Below are positions 23,390-35,190 of a stretch of 64,000 nucleotides of DNA, piece after piece. The DNA is from Nageia nagi. Taxonomy: Eukaryota > Pinophyta. Location of the stretch: contig JBITNC010000001.1 of the NCBI GenBank assembly GCA_050084985.1, positions 45,074,001 through 45,138,000 of the forward strand. The letters are read 5' to 3'. Below the pieces are notes generated by a model. The model worked only from the letters and a program-made list of their open reading frames with translations, searched no databases and had not been told where the DNA came from. Positions within the stretch are counted from its first letter, which is position 1. Each line of letters starts with the position of its first letter. A program made the translations under genes and the position numbers.

Positions 23390-23878
23390 CCTTTTGAAAG
23401 ATATAATTTTGTACACATATTGTAAATAGTATGCCATTTGCATTTATTTCAAGTTGTTGTTGTAGTTGTCAGCTATTTATTAGCAGCTTAGTGTTAATGT
23501 TAGTTGTACTTGTGCATCGATAGAATTGAAGTTTCCAAAAGGGATATAGAAAATCAAATCTTGGAGTTCCAAAAAGAGCATATAATATCAAATCAATTAT
23601 TAATGCTACTATCTGTTAGGTTATTTCACATGTCCAGAGAGATTGCACATCAATCAATGAAATGAGCTATAAAAGGACCAAGAGCACTACTCGCTAAAAA
23701 TACCTAAAATCTAGAATTCATAGAAGGCATTTGGTTACAAATTTGTAAAGCTAGTATCTACTGCGCATTGCCAGGAGCTATGGAATATAGTAGAAGAACC
23801 CAAGAAAAGCAAAGTGCCAGTTAAGGGTGATAGAAATGAGACAAGAAGAGTTAAGAAGTGCAGCATAAGTAAACAGAA
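23390..23878 (+). other. Spacer between integrase and the extra ORF
   Basis: About 490 bases, AT-rich, without recognisable coding similarity. It may hold the signal by which the downstream ORF is expressed (splice acceptor or internal promoter), but nothing decisive is visible. Confidence 0.5.
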
Positions 23879-26800
23879 ATGAGCTTAGGATCATCAATGA
23901 AGACAACAAGGAAAATAATAGATTCCATGGAATTATTGTGGGACACTAAAATTACAGCTCAAAACAAGAATCCCAAGGGCACCGCTGAAGGTAAGTGCCC
24001 AAAATTTAGTTTTAATCACATAGCACATTCACCAATGGGGTCGGGTCTCATGTACTTCATCTCCCATAGATGCTTTCCTGCTCTTGAGTTGATAGAGGTT
24101 ATAAGGGGGGCATTTGATCCTGCAACTAGAATGGTGAGAGACTTGCAAGGAAAGACTATCCTAAATTTGGATTCCATTTTAGTAGCAAAGGCTTTTAATC
24201 CACCCTCCCCTATGCATTCCCTTATGCACATTGATTGGTACATGACACCTAGTTCCAATCTGAGAGCAAGTATCACGGCCTGGCTAAATAAAAATGCAGC
24301 TAGGTCTGTAAAGTTCATAGAGTTCCCGAGTTCTGAACTCTTGCTCTCTATTTGTTTTGCACATCTATAATTATTATTGTCCATGTTAGCCATAGCAGTA
24401 GGTGAAGAGACAGATAGGTATGTCTCACCATCAAAATTGGCTATCGCATACCAGATCTCTCACCCAATTTCTCCTACAATGTATGACTGGGCTATTGCCC
24501 TTTCAGATGGAATGTCTGAATAGTTAGAAAAGATTAGTGAGGGATTTCATTTTGCGTATGTGTCACACATTGTTTGGATGATGATTCACCAAAATGTCGA
24601 TGTTTTCAAGAATTTAACCTTGGTTCAAACTGATGAAAGTGGGTCTCAGAAGCCAGTGGACCAATGGACCGAGGAGGTGAGGTCCTCAGCAAATTATTAC
24701 TTCTTTGTAGAAAACTTTTTGGTTCTTGCAATGAGTTTATTTACCCCTATAGTTCCAAGATTATCAATAACTTCCAAGCTTTACCTTTGGATGCCCCATG
24801 GAGAGATCAGGGACTGGTTCTTCATAGAGGAGGGGACTTTCATCAGGCTTTATGGGTTTTTTTGGGGCTCCTTTCTTACTATCGATCCATGTAACGGATT
24901 GGGTTTTCAGTATGGAATATGCCAAACAAATGGATTATATAGATTCTAAATATGGAGCTGCAACAAAAAAGAGGATAGTTTATGCCCTTCCTCATAGAGT
25001 GCAAGACTTGGTGCTTCAAAGCAGGGGAGCAAGTGACCAATTAAAAAGTAAATTATTGAAGTTAAAATTGAAAAAAATTAGTCAATATTTGTTATATGAT
25101 CCTAAGAATATCTTTGGCAAGAGGTTGAGGAGCCAGCCCAATCCCTTGGGTTTTAGAGCTAAATCCAGGCTGGAGCTGCTTAGTTGGTGAAACCCAGAAC
25201 ATGAAGGCAAGGTAATGCCCACTACCTTGATTACTAAGGATTTGTTGCCTCCATGGTTAGGTTTTTATAGCAAGAAGGCAAATTTTGACCCAAAAATAGA
25301 TTCCATCTCAAAAAAGTCTCTAAAAACCTTAAGAGATCAGGGTTGGAGTGAGGAAAAAATAGCTACCTTCACCCAGTACTAGATTGAATCTAGAAATCAA
25401 AATACTCCTTTAGATTCTAATTTAGATGATAAATTTGAAGAGATGTGGAGAATGGAACATCCCATAGACATCCCTGTAGATGAATGTTTAGATGATAGTG
25501 ATGAGGAGAGAGAGTAGGGATGTGCAAGGTCCCAAGCATCAGCTTAGGGGAGCAACTAAAGGAAGAAACTAAGGAAGTTTCCATAGAAATAGCTGCTAGG
25601 AGGCCTAGGAGAGTGTATACCGTTAAAAGAAAAGTCCAAAAAGAGAAGGCATCACTCCCACCACTACCAAAGAGAAGAAGGGAGAGCCCTACTCCATTAG
25701 GTACACTTTCTACTCCCTCTTCCCCTATTTCTCTTACTCCTTTGTCTATTTCTATCGCACCCATTTCTAATCCAATTTCATTTTTGCATATTCCAGTAAC
25801 CATTCCAGCTTCACCCATTCAATCTTTCATAACACTAATGCCACCTATCCAATGGCAAAGCTCCCTTCCCCTTACATCTAGCCCACAAATTCCCCCCATC
25901 ATTAGTGTCACTACAATACCATCATCCCCTCCACCATCTCTACCTCCATCAACCTCTCCTTCATCCACTCTAGCACTTTCTGCTACAAATCCATCTGACA
26001 GTAGCATCCCCAGGCCCATTCAAGCTAGCCCCATGACACCAGCACAACAGATCATGGCCTCCCCCTCTCAGGAGTTGAGTGCCAGATCTCCATTCATTAT
26101 GATATCAGGACAACAAGTATCTATGGATAGCATTATGCAATAGTACTAATAGATGAAATAGGGATGAGATGCATGGATGCAGAAGCAGGTCAAGAAGCTT
26201 CCAGTTCTAGATAATCTGATAAGGCTCCAGACTTCAATGGATCCAAAGCATAAGGTGCTTGAAATGGCAATTACCCAAGACCCACAAGAGGGGCAAAGTG
26301 ATCTATCTACTATGAACACTCAGATAAAAATTGACACACGAAGCATATCCTAGAATGACAAAAATGAGCTCTTGCAAACTGCAGTAGACCTTAACATATT
26401 AGAGCTGACGAGGTTGGAGGTTAAGTATAGTAAGCTGCAAAAGGCCCATGAAGCTATGAAGCAACAATTAGATGCTTAGAAGGTAAAATTGAGAGCTATG
26501 GAAAATAATATATCAGTTTTGAAGGCTAGTTTAGAGGTGGCCCCTACATCAGACATTTTGAGCCAGAAAGATGCCATCATCTCTTAGAGAGATGCTGAGA
26601 TAGCTGCTAGAGTAGCAGAGATTAGCGGTTTGAATGCTAATATAGTGCAACTCCAATTAAGTCTGAATGTGAATAAGGTAGACAAATCCTTTTTGTTAAA
26701 TATGAAGAAAAGATTTTGGGAGCTGAGGGTGCAAGAAATCAAAGATTTGATTCATCTAAGAGACCATATAGAATCATGCTTATCAGAGCTCAAAAGGCTC

Positions 26801-26972
26801 AAGGTTGAGGTCACCAGATGTGAAAACATTTTGAATCCAATTTTAGAACAGGCCAAGCAAGCAAACAAGAGACTAAATGGCCTATCTAATGAAAAGCTAT
26901 AGTCTTATAATATTGGTGATCGAGTGGAGCTCATGTCAATAATTGATTACCCAGTGAGGGGGAAATGGGTTT
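23879..26972 (+). pseudogene. Extra ORF downstream of gypsy pol, first part (unknown product)
   Basis: A coding run starts at ATG 23879 (MSLGSSMKTTRKIIDSMELL). It holds one frame to about 24850, shifts once, holds to about 25517, then returns to the first frame up to 26972; most interruptions are single stops. The N-terminal roughly 500 residues look globular (FISHRCFPALELIEVIRGAF, SANYYFFVENFLVLAMSLFT). A basic, NLS-like stretch (RRPRRVYTVKRK, then PKRRR) at about 25590-25680 leads into a Ser/Pro/Thr-rich linker (25690-26130). The end is heptad-like and Lys/Glu/Leu-rich (26390-26900), likely coiled coil. No signal peptide or membrane span is visible, so it does not look like an envelope protein despite the env-like position. 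It continues at 44473 beyond the nested element. Confidence 0.72.
26968..26972 (+). repeat. Target site duplication GGTTT (left)
   Basis: GGTTT precedes the left LTR of the nested Tat element and recurs at 44468-44472 directly after its right LTR. Confidence 0.93.
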
Positions 26973-27814
26973 TGTAGACACTTAAAATGTCCCTCATTAA
27001 CTAAATAAACATTAAAATAATCATAACTTGGTGTGATAACATAAAATAGGTTTAGAAACCCTATTATTGGATAGCTCTCATTGAGTGTATGCAAAATGAA
27101 TGGTCATATGACCCCCTTTTGATGAAATTTGACTTTTAGGTAGTCATTTCAATATAGTCAACCAGTCACCGGCATTCTATATCGAACACCGATGTTTCAA
27201 GGAAATCACCGACGTTTGATATACAAACGCTGGTGACTGTAACAATCGAACAAAAATAAAAAAAGGAAGTTGAAGCACTTTGTCTTCCATGATGAGGTGG
27301 ATAGAGGAGGTCAGTTATGATTTACGATGGCTCTTCACTTCCCCTTTCCATCCTTGAAACATCTCACCTGAAAATCTATAAATACGAGCTAATACTAAGC
27401 AATATTGATGATCCAAATTAACCCCAATTGAACCCAATTTTGAAGTAGGGTAATGCTGCCAAAATCTCATGAACTCATTTCTTTTATTGTTTTATGCTGG
27501 TTTCATTTTAATACAATGTTACACATAGATGCTTTGATGTTATTGTCTCTTGCATGTGTGTAGGATTTACAGGTTGTCTACATCAAGAAGAGAAGCAAGC
27601 AACCCAAAAACAATGGAGATCTAATACTCTTATTTTGGCACATACATTTGTAAAAGTCCCTTCTAAGGGCGAATTGTAGTTTGAACTGAGATTGAATATC
27701 ATTTTGCAATTACAACATGTTTATCTATGTTATATAATTTGAGGTTCAATGAAGATTGAAGAGTAATTTTTATTTTATGTTATTCTACATTCTAGCTCAA
27801 TTTTCATTGCAACA
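26973..27814 (+). repeat. 5' LTR of the Tat-type element
   Basis: 842 bp. Pairs with 43624-44467. I count roughly 40 differences by eye, mostly transitions, with a cluster at 27163-27250. That segment contains a dyad of the 20-bp module (CAGTCACC ... GGTGACTG). Confidence 0.95.
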
Positions 27815-27838
27815 TTCTAGCGCTAGAAGGAGGGCCCC
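27815..27838 (+). other. Putative PBS of the Tat-type element
   Basis: The sequence right after the LTR (TTCTAGCGCTAGAAGGAGGG) recurs with small changes at 59081 in the related element, in the same place after an LTR ending CAACA. The matching tRNA is not certain; position and conservation support PBS function. Confidence 0.65.
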
Positions 27839-27960
27839 TCCATTATTGAGAGGGAGATATTTTGTCTATGATTCTACCTTTTTGTTCTCTATTTTTTTGG
27901 ATTTTTCTATGCATTAACTTCAAATTTTGGGTTATGTGCTTTTTCAGGAATTTGTTACAG

Positions 27961-28083
27961 AAACGCTGGTGACTGGTATCGAACGCCGGTGACTATTAGT
28001 AAACGCCAGCATTCCCTATATAAATGCCAGCGACTATCATTAAATGCCAACATTCCCTATCTAAACATCAGTGACTCATATCC
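27961..28083 (+). repeat. Six-unit 20-21-bp module array downstream of the PBS
   Basis: Units start at 27961, 27981, 28001, 28022, 28042 and 28063. The common core is AAAYGCCRGYGACTAT or AAAYGCCARCATTCCCTAT. Related units occur in the LTRs (27163-27250, 43811-43900), at 42560-42660, at 43017-43138 and in the relative at 59239-59340. Confidence 0.85.
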
Positions 28084-29647
28084 AAGTTGTTTTATCTCTT
28101 TTTGCTATTTCTAAAAAAGTAAAATAAAATTATGTTACGAAAAAATATTTTTGAGTGTGATTCCTTTGCTTAGAGTGCATATAAGAATGGGTAGAAAAGG
28201 TTAAATGCATATCTTTTATTAATTTACTTTATGTATGAAGTTATGTATTTACTTTCATGCTTTGGGTGAAGGGCACATAAACATTAATACTTTTTATCTT
28301 GTCTACTTATGCTCTCCCTTTGCGCTTCATGCGATCTAAGGTGACCAGAATAGACTTGATAAGAAGGGGTAAATTAATTTTTTCTTTTCCTTCACTCTCA
28401 CACTACATACACATTAATACTTGTTATCTTGTCTACTTATGCTCTCCCTTTGTGCTTCGTGCATCTAAGGTGACCATAATAGACTTGATAAGAAGGGGTA
28501 AATTAACTTTTCTTTTCTTTCACATTCACACTATCATTAATTGGGTTAATTTATCTACATCTAATGACCTCTTACTAGTAAGAGGAGGCAATTTACTACA
28601 TATAATACTTCCACAATTGGAAGAGGTAAATGAATCACACTTAATTTGGAATGAACTTAAGGAAAATAAATTGGGGTTTTTTGGGTAGTACAAATCACAT
28701 TAAATGGTTAATGAATTGGGTGGATTTGGATACACTAAGTACTTTCACTTAACAAAGTATGCTCTCACTTTTGCGCTTCGAGCGATCTTAAGTGATCAGA
28801 AATAAGTTAAGTGAAAGAGGTAAAATTTATGCACATTTTATTTGGAAATTTACTTCACATTAACACTCTTGAAGAGGTCTGCCCTTACCACTCCATTGGA
28901 GGTCGAAGGGAGGTGACCCTTGGAGGAGTAATTGAACCACATTTAATTAATTTATCTACACATAATACTTCCATAGCTAGAAGGGGTTAATGAACATCAT
29001 TAAGAGGTTGGATAATGAATCACATTATAATTAAAAAAGAACAATGGGGTTTATTAAGGTCAAGATCCATCTTATAATAAACTTTTGATTGTATCACACT
29101 AAGATAAGATAAATGAATGGACATGAATGTTGGGGAGGGTAGTATGCATAATTGCATCTTACTTGTTTAAATTGCATTTCATAAGGTCTTAAAGGATATA
29201 ATTGAACATTAATGAGTTGGATGTCACTACCAACTGTTAATTCTTATTTCTTTGTACCCCCTGACATAACACACTTGAAGCCATAGAGCTAGTCACACTT
29301 GGAGGTGATTACCAAGGTGACTCTCCTTTAGGTAGGAGTCAAAAAAGGAGACTCTTCTAGAACCAAGCCAAAAGCCATAGAAGCTTGTAAACATTACTTA
29401 GAATTACCCAACCTACCTTGTTCAACACTGGACTAGTCAAAACAAATTAGGAAAATTAAAAAGACTAAAAGTGAACAACTCATATCGTTCATTTAACTTA
29501 GATATTAAAAATATGTGAAAAGGTTAAAAAGATATCACATCGTTAGAAGTAAATTTGCATGTAGGATGTTTGTGCATTAAATTGTTTTCTCAAAAACATA
29601 ATATAAAAGATAAAAATGAAGTTCTCTTTGTACGATGTTTGTTTATA
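28084..29647 (+). repeat. Leader of the Tat-type element with 130-bp duplications
   Basis: About 1.5 kb with no recognisable ORF product. A block with TATGCTCTCCCTTTG and TAAGGTGACCA occurs at about 28281-28410 and 28411-28540, with a diverged third copy near 28760. The related element has one at 59608. Conservation across two elements suggests a leader function in RNA or transcription. Confidence 0.7.
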
Positions 29648-32349
29648 ATGGTTCAAACTAGAAGTATGGCCGCTAAGGAAATACAAGAATACCCATTTGA
29701 AATACAAGAAATAGATACAGATAATATGAATTTGATAGAGTCTTCGGTTAGGAGGCCACCTCTTTTAGATGAATTAGATTCACGGATAGGTCGTTATGAA
29801 GGTAAAGATGAAGATTGGGATTATGATCAATCTAAATTGCAAAGACAAGGTATAGAGGATCATATTACTAAGTCTAGAATGCAAGTGTTAGATGAAGAGT
29901 TGATTGAAATTCATCATCGTCTAGCCAATCATAGAGATGTTCCTAAGACATCTTCTAGTGTACTAGGAGATGTAGAAAAATGAGATCAAAGGTGTCATAA
30001 CTTAGAAATTGATGAGAATAGATCTCAGGCTAGAACCATAGCAGTAGCAGAGACTGAACCATATAAAGTTATCTATGATAGAGTCATTCGTCAATTACCA
30101 GATGGTCGAATAGTCAATTCTTTGGTTAGAAAAGAAGGACTTCCTCTTTCTCGTGAATCTCTCAAATTAGGAAAAAATGAAGTAGCAATACCGGCAAGTA
30201 ATTTATCTCAAAAAGCCCCTTTAATAAAGCAAACAGAAAAATCTTACTCTTCAAAAGAGAGATTAGATAGAAGGACATCTAAATTTGCAGTAGAAGAGAT
30301 ACCTTCTTTTGAAGAACTAAAAGAACGAAGATGATTATATACAACAAAAATGGGTCAAAGATTCACTGAAGTATATGCCGATGAGATTAAAAGGGCCATG
30401 GAGATGCAATATCTCCTAGAGGAAGAAAATAGAAGAAATAATGAAGTCCTTAAAATTCGAGAATAAGAAGAGAAATTAAAAGAAATGGAAGATAAACTTT
30501 TGAGGGATAAAAAGAAATTAATAGAACAACAACAAATAAACAAAGAGAGAAGTGAATTCCTAGAACAAGAAAAGAAAAGACTTCATAAAGAGCATGAGAT
30601 TCAACTGCGTTTAAGAGAATTACAACTTGAAGAATTAGAAAAAGAAAAAATCAAAAGGGAGCAACACCTACGTATGGAGAAAGAAAAGCAAAGACAGTGG
30701 GAGGAATATCAAAGGATTAAAAATTGGAAACCCAAAACTCCTGAAGGAAGTCAAATACGAAGATATCGAGATCCTTACTTAGAAAAGAAGCAAGGGATAA
30801 AGAGTAGACATTTTGTTACAAAAGAAAAGGGATAAAGAAATAGAATTACAAAGGTTATATGATAAACAAAAGCAAGAATCTATTAAAAGTTGGGTGGAAC
30901 AAACTCAAAAGCAAATGAAACAACCTGATTACAAAGAAAGAGAGTTATACGAAAAAAGCATATACCAAGAACCTCCTAAAATCCCTAGTCTACGACATCA
31001 GTCACCTCTTAAGATATTGCCCCCACCACCATCAGAATTTCCTTCTGACTATGAGTCTCACATGTCAAGATCAATCTTAGAAAAGGATCCGAATACTCGA
31101 AGACATCATAGACATACTCAAGGTCGAAGAACTGATAAGGAATTAGAATACTTTTTGAAGGATTTCATGAATCGAGAGATGAATGTTCAAGGGCTTAAGA
31201 AGTTAAATTATAAGAACATTTGTAATGAGCCTATTCATCCAAGTGTTCTGAAAAAGAAATTACCTTATAGGTTTGAACTTCCTAAAATAGAACCATTTAA
31301 AGGAAGAGAAGATCCCAAGGAACACTTGCAAAAATTTGCATTTTCTAGTTATCAGATAGCCAATGATGATTCATTGATGTTACGTATGTTCCCTATGATG
31401 CTTTCAAGCTTTGGATTGGTATAATGGTTTACCTATGCATAGTTTATATACATTTGAACAATTGGCTGATCAATCTCTTGAGCACTTTAGAATCAATATT
31501 AAAGAAAAATCTTCCATTATGGATCTTAAAAGATTACAACAATTTTCTGATGAAACCATACAAGATTACATCTCAAGATGGTGGGCTATACTTACTAGTA
31601 TGCCTTATACAATACCACAAGAAGAATTGGTTAAATTGTTTAGTCAAAGTTGTCTAAGACCAATAGCTAGTGTTCTCCAAATTCAACAACATAAGACTTT
31701 TGAAGAAGCTATTGCACAGGTAGTAGTTATAGAAAGAGTTAAAATTCAAGATGGAGAACTGAAACTCAAGAAGAAGAAATACAAGAAAGGCAATCAATAT
31801 GAGAATACTAGTAAACAACCACAAAGTAATCAAATAGCTATGATAGAAGATTCTGGTCAGGCTCCAAAAATCGAAGAGAATGTTGAACCTAAGCCTAAGA
31901 GAAATTTTACCCCATTATCAGAACCATTATCTGAGATACTTAAAAAATTATGTGATAATGGTATGATTACATTACCTGAAATAAAACTAGAGAATCCTGA
32001 TGCTAAAGGGAAAAAATGGTATAGAGAGAATGAATTTTGTGCTTATCATAGACAAAAGGGACATAAGACAAATAGATGTCGAACTTTACAGCATAAAATT
32101 CAAGACTTGATAGATGGTGGGAAAATAGATGTGGATAATCCAGTTGTGCCTCCGAATCAAAATTTAGGGATATATCAAAATCCCTTACCTTCACATCAGG
32201 CTAATAATGTGGTGATTATCCCTAATCAAATGAACTATACATGCAATGATAAGGATACACCATTTATAGGGACTATAGATGATTCAATACACATGATTGG
32301 TATAGCTACAAGAGCACAACAATATCAAGATAAGCAAGATAACCCATGA
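29648..32349 (+). pseudogene. Tat-type gag, long coiled-coil form
   Basis: ATG at 29648 gives MVQTRSMAAKEIQEYPFEIQ. Residues read in one frame to about 30835, shift, and shift again near 31405. Region 30360-30830 is an extreme Glu/Lys/Gln/Arg-rich coiled coil (EQEKKRLHKEHEIQLRLREL). The capsid-like core follows: CNEPIHPSVLKKK, LPKIEPFKGREDPKEHL, WYNGLPMHSLYTFEQLADQ, SWWAILTSMPYTIP-like text. Near 32035-32080 comes a zinc finger of Tat type, FCAYHRQKGHKTNRC (CX2HX4HX4C). Compared with the relative at 60804, the core is the same protein. Two frameshifts and about three stops disable it. Confidence 0.9.
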
Positions 32350-33020
32350 AAAAATCAATTGATATCAAATCCAAGTAATACACAACCTATACCTCCTCCA
32401 CAACAACCTAAGGTTTCGATAAAGGGTGCTCTTCAATGACAATTAAAGATGTCTCCAGTTAAGATGACTTTATTTGAGCTATTACAACAGTCTAGGAGTT
32501 ATAGGGAAGCTATGAATCAAATTCTACAAGAAATTCAAGTCGATATTAGTAACCTTGATAATTTTATTTCAATAATTGAAAGTTTGAAGATATCTCAACA
32601 ACCTAGTATTACCTTCTACGAACAAGAAAGATTAAAAAATGATGGACAAGGAGGTCTTGATCCACCTTTACATATAATGGGTAAAGTAGATGGGAAATTG
32701 TTTAAAAGAATTCTGATAGATGAAGGGTTAGCTATAAATATAATCTCAGAGGTCACATATAAAAATTTGAATTTGTTGGATTCACTTATCTTAGCTCCTT
32801 CTTTACAAATTAGGGCATTTAATGATGTAGTATGTTCAACTTTGGGATCAATCGTGCTACCGATTACAGTAGGGGCTAAGACCATGCAAACTTTATTACA
32901 TATAATTGAAGGAAATATCATACAATATAACATTCTTTTAGGACATCCATGGATTAGAGAAATGCAATGTGTTCCATCAACTTACCATGGATGTTTAAAA
33001 ATACATATACAAAGATAAAG
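32350..33020 (+). pseudogene. Tat-type protease with D-E-G motif
   Basis: The frame 32449-33018 reads MSPVKMTLFELLQQSRSYRE, then PLHIMGKVDGKLFKRILID. The active site at 32719 is D-E-G followed by LAINII. The flap and late landmark (AFNDVVCSTLGSIVLPITVG, LLGHPWIREMQCVPSTYH) are clear. The relative at 63604 has the same D-E-G, so it is a family trait rather than damage. A one-base insertion in an A run near 32998 throws the frame off just before the pol linker; the relative lacks it. Confidence 0.88.
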
Positions 33021-34420
33021 TTCATTGTGTGTTTAGAGATCCAGATCCTTATTCTCATTGTAATTTAATTTTGGATCCAAGTAAAGTGACATTACCATCT
33101 CCTAACTTATCAACCACATTGATGAACAAGAATACAAATCAATCTGAAGTCATAAAAGGAAAAAGTGATGTAGCTATATAGGATAGAGGTGCTTGGGAAA
33201 GGGTTGCTAAGACTTTAGACAAAAAATATGGAGCTTCTTCATCAAAACAAGTGAATACTACATCTGATAATGACTCATCTAGTATATATCTGGTGAAAGT
33301 TAAATTAATGGATTTAGGGATGGGAGAATATGATGTAGATGATGTGGTATTTAACATACCATCATTACAAGAAGTGGGTAAAGCATTTGAAATGCCTAGT
33401 GTGATTGGACAAATAGTACCTTTAGGGGAAGTACCTAATCAAACCATGTTTATCTATGCGGGAATAGTAGATCCGGTGTCAACAATACCCAATCAAACTT
33501 ATGAAGGAAGTTTCGATAATGATATGAAATATTTATTACCTTGTTCAAGAACTTTTGTCTTAAACTATTTTAACAAATGTAATTGGCAAGGATGAGGATT
33601 GGGTCGGTATGAGCAAGGTCCATGAGACATCATTGAATTACAATATCAATATCCCACTGATAAAAGGGGATTAGGTTATCAAAATGAATGTAAACTTCTT
33701 GCTAAATTAGAAAATTCAAAAAAAGAGAATTTGGATTATAGTGAAGAGATTTTAGAGAAAGAATCCATAGTACAAGAAAGTATTGGTATAAGAAAAGAAC
33801 AGTTAAGTGAAATTGATGTCTTAGAAGGGGTCAAAGTGCTTTTCATAAATAATACTGAATCACCCCAAAACCATTCATGCTCACCAAGTGATATACAAGA
33901 AAAAATAAATAAAAATGTTGAATCATCAATTAGTTCATGTTTCGATATACCATCGGTAAATATGGTTATAATAAAAGAGAATGATGTTGAAGATCAAAAT
34001 AATGAACAAATAGATGAAGCCAACAAAAATCATGATTTAATTAGAATAATAGCCGATACTCCTACAAATGAAATAATTGCCGATTTTTCTCTTATATCAT
34101 CCAATCCTTTGGTACACGAATTCAAAAACATAGATTACATATTTGAGTCCTATAAAGATCAAGTATGCACGAATGAGCAAATTCAAGAATGTGATGAAGA
34201 ATATAGCATTAACGATAATGGTTGGATACCAGTACCAAATCAATTAGAAGAAGGATCGCATATGCTTACTGAAAAGGTCTTAGAAATAAATATCAGTAAT
34301 GATCCTCAAAATCCCAAAATAATTCAATTAGGAGAAAATCTCATGAAAACTGAGCAAGAAGAGATTATAACTTTATTAAAAGAACGAGAAAAAGTATTCG
34401 CATGGTCATATGTGGACATG
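33021..34420 (+). pseudogene. Tat-type pol linker with G-patch-like segment
   Basis: Between protease and RT, one frame continues (DKVHCVFRDPDPYSHCN, then VKLMDLGMGEYDVDDVVFNI). Around 33580-33690 it reads NYFNKCNWQG, a stop, GLGRYEQGP, then KRGLGYQNE: a glycine pattern like the G-patch found in this position of some Tat elements. An acidic, Asn/Ile/Glu-rich spacer (33731-34260) leads to the RT start. The function of the spacer is unknown. Confidence 0.7.
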
Positions 34421-35190
34421 CCTGGAATAGACCCTAAACTAGTAGTGCATAATTTAGCCTTAAAGTCTGATGCTAAATCAGTTAAACAGAAATTATGTAA
34501 GATGCATCCTACTATAGCATTAATGGTAAAAGAAGAACTTCAAAAATTATTAGAAGCTAAATTTATACAACCTATAGATTATTCAGATTGAATATCTAAC
34601 ATGGTACCTGTGAAAAAACCAAGTGGAAAAATACGAATATGCACATATTTTCGTGACCTTAACAAAGCTTGTCCCAAAGATGATTTCCCTCTACCTAACA
34701 TTGATAGCTTGGTAGATTCGATAGCAGGACATGATATGCTATCATTAATGGACGGCTTTTCCGGTTATAATCAAATAAAAATAGCTCCTGAAGATCAACA
34801 TAAAACAACTTTTATAACTCCGTGGGGTATCTTTTGTTATAAGGTTATGCCTTTTGGATTAAAGAATGCTGGGGCAACTTATCAATGGGCTATGACTTAT
34901 ATATTCCATGATTATATACACAACATAGTAGAAGATTATGTTGATGATTTGTTGGTTAGATCCAAACATCGAATAGATCATGGAAAAGACCTGATTAAAG
35001 TCTTGGACAGATTATTAGAACATAAAGTAAGATTAAATCCAAAAAAGTGTGTTTTTGGTGTAACTTCAGGAAAACTACTAGGATTTATTATGTCTCGACG
35101 AGGAATCGAAATAGATCCTAATAAAGTGAAGGCTGTTGTAGATATGCCACCTCCTGCAAATCTTAAACAATTACAGAGTTTTTAGGGTAA
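34421..35190 (+). pseudogene. Tat-type reverse transcriptase, YVDD intact
   Basis: Blocks: MVPVKKPSGKIRICTYFRDL, NKACPKDDFPLPNIDSLVD, SLMDGFSGYNQIKIAPEDQH, ITPWGIFCYKVMPFGLKNAG, EDYVDDLLVRSKH with YVDD at 34937-34948, and LLGFIMSRRGIEIDPNKVKA. The catalytic box is intact. Two stops in the tail (TAG near 35183 and TAA near 35196) and one TGA near 34589 are the only defects; each is one transition from Leu, Gln or Trp codons. Confidence 0.95.

Noticed and set aside
25417-25818. Minus-strand 133-codon ORF over the Ser/Pro-rich linker
   Set aside because: It is the shadow of the low-complexity plus-strand linker; the plus frame is continuous with the rest of the extra ORF.
23879-26972. Retroviral-type envelope gene
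   Set aside because: Despite its position after pol, no signal peptide, cleavage site or membrane segment is visible; NLS-like and coiled-coil features point elsewhere.
27961-28083. Regular 20-21-bp repeats resembling a CRISPR array
   Set aside because: There are no spacers of constant length between identical repeats; units are contiguous and degenerate, and the context is a plant retrotransposon.
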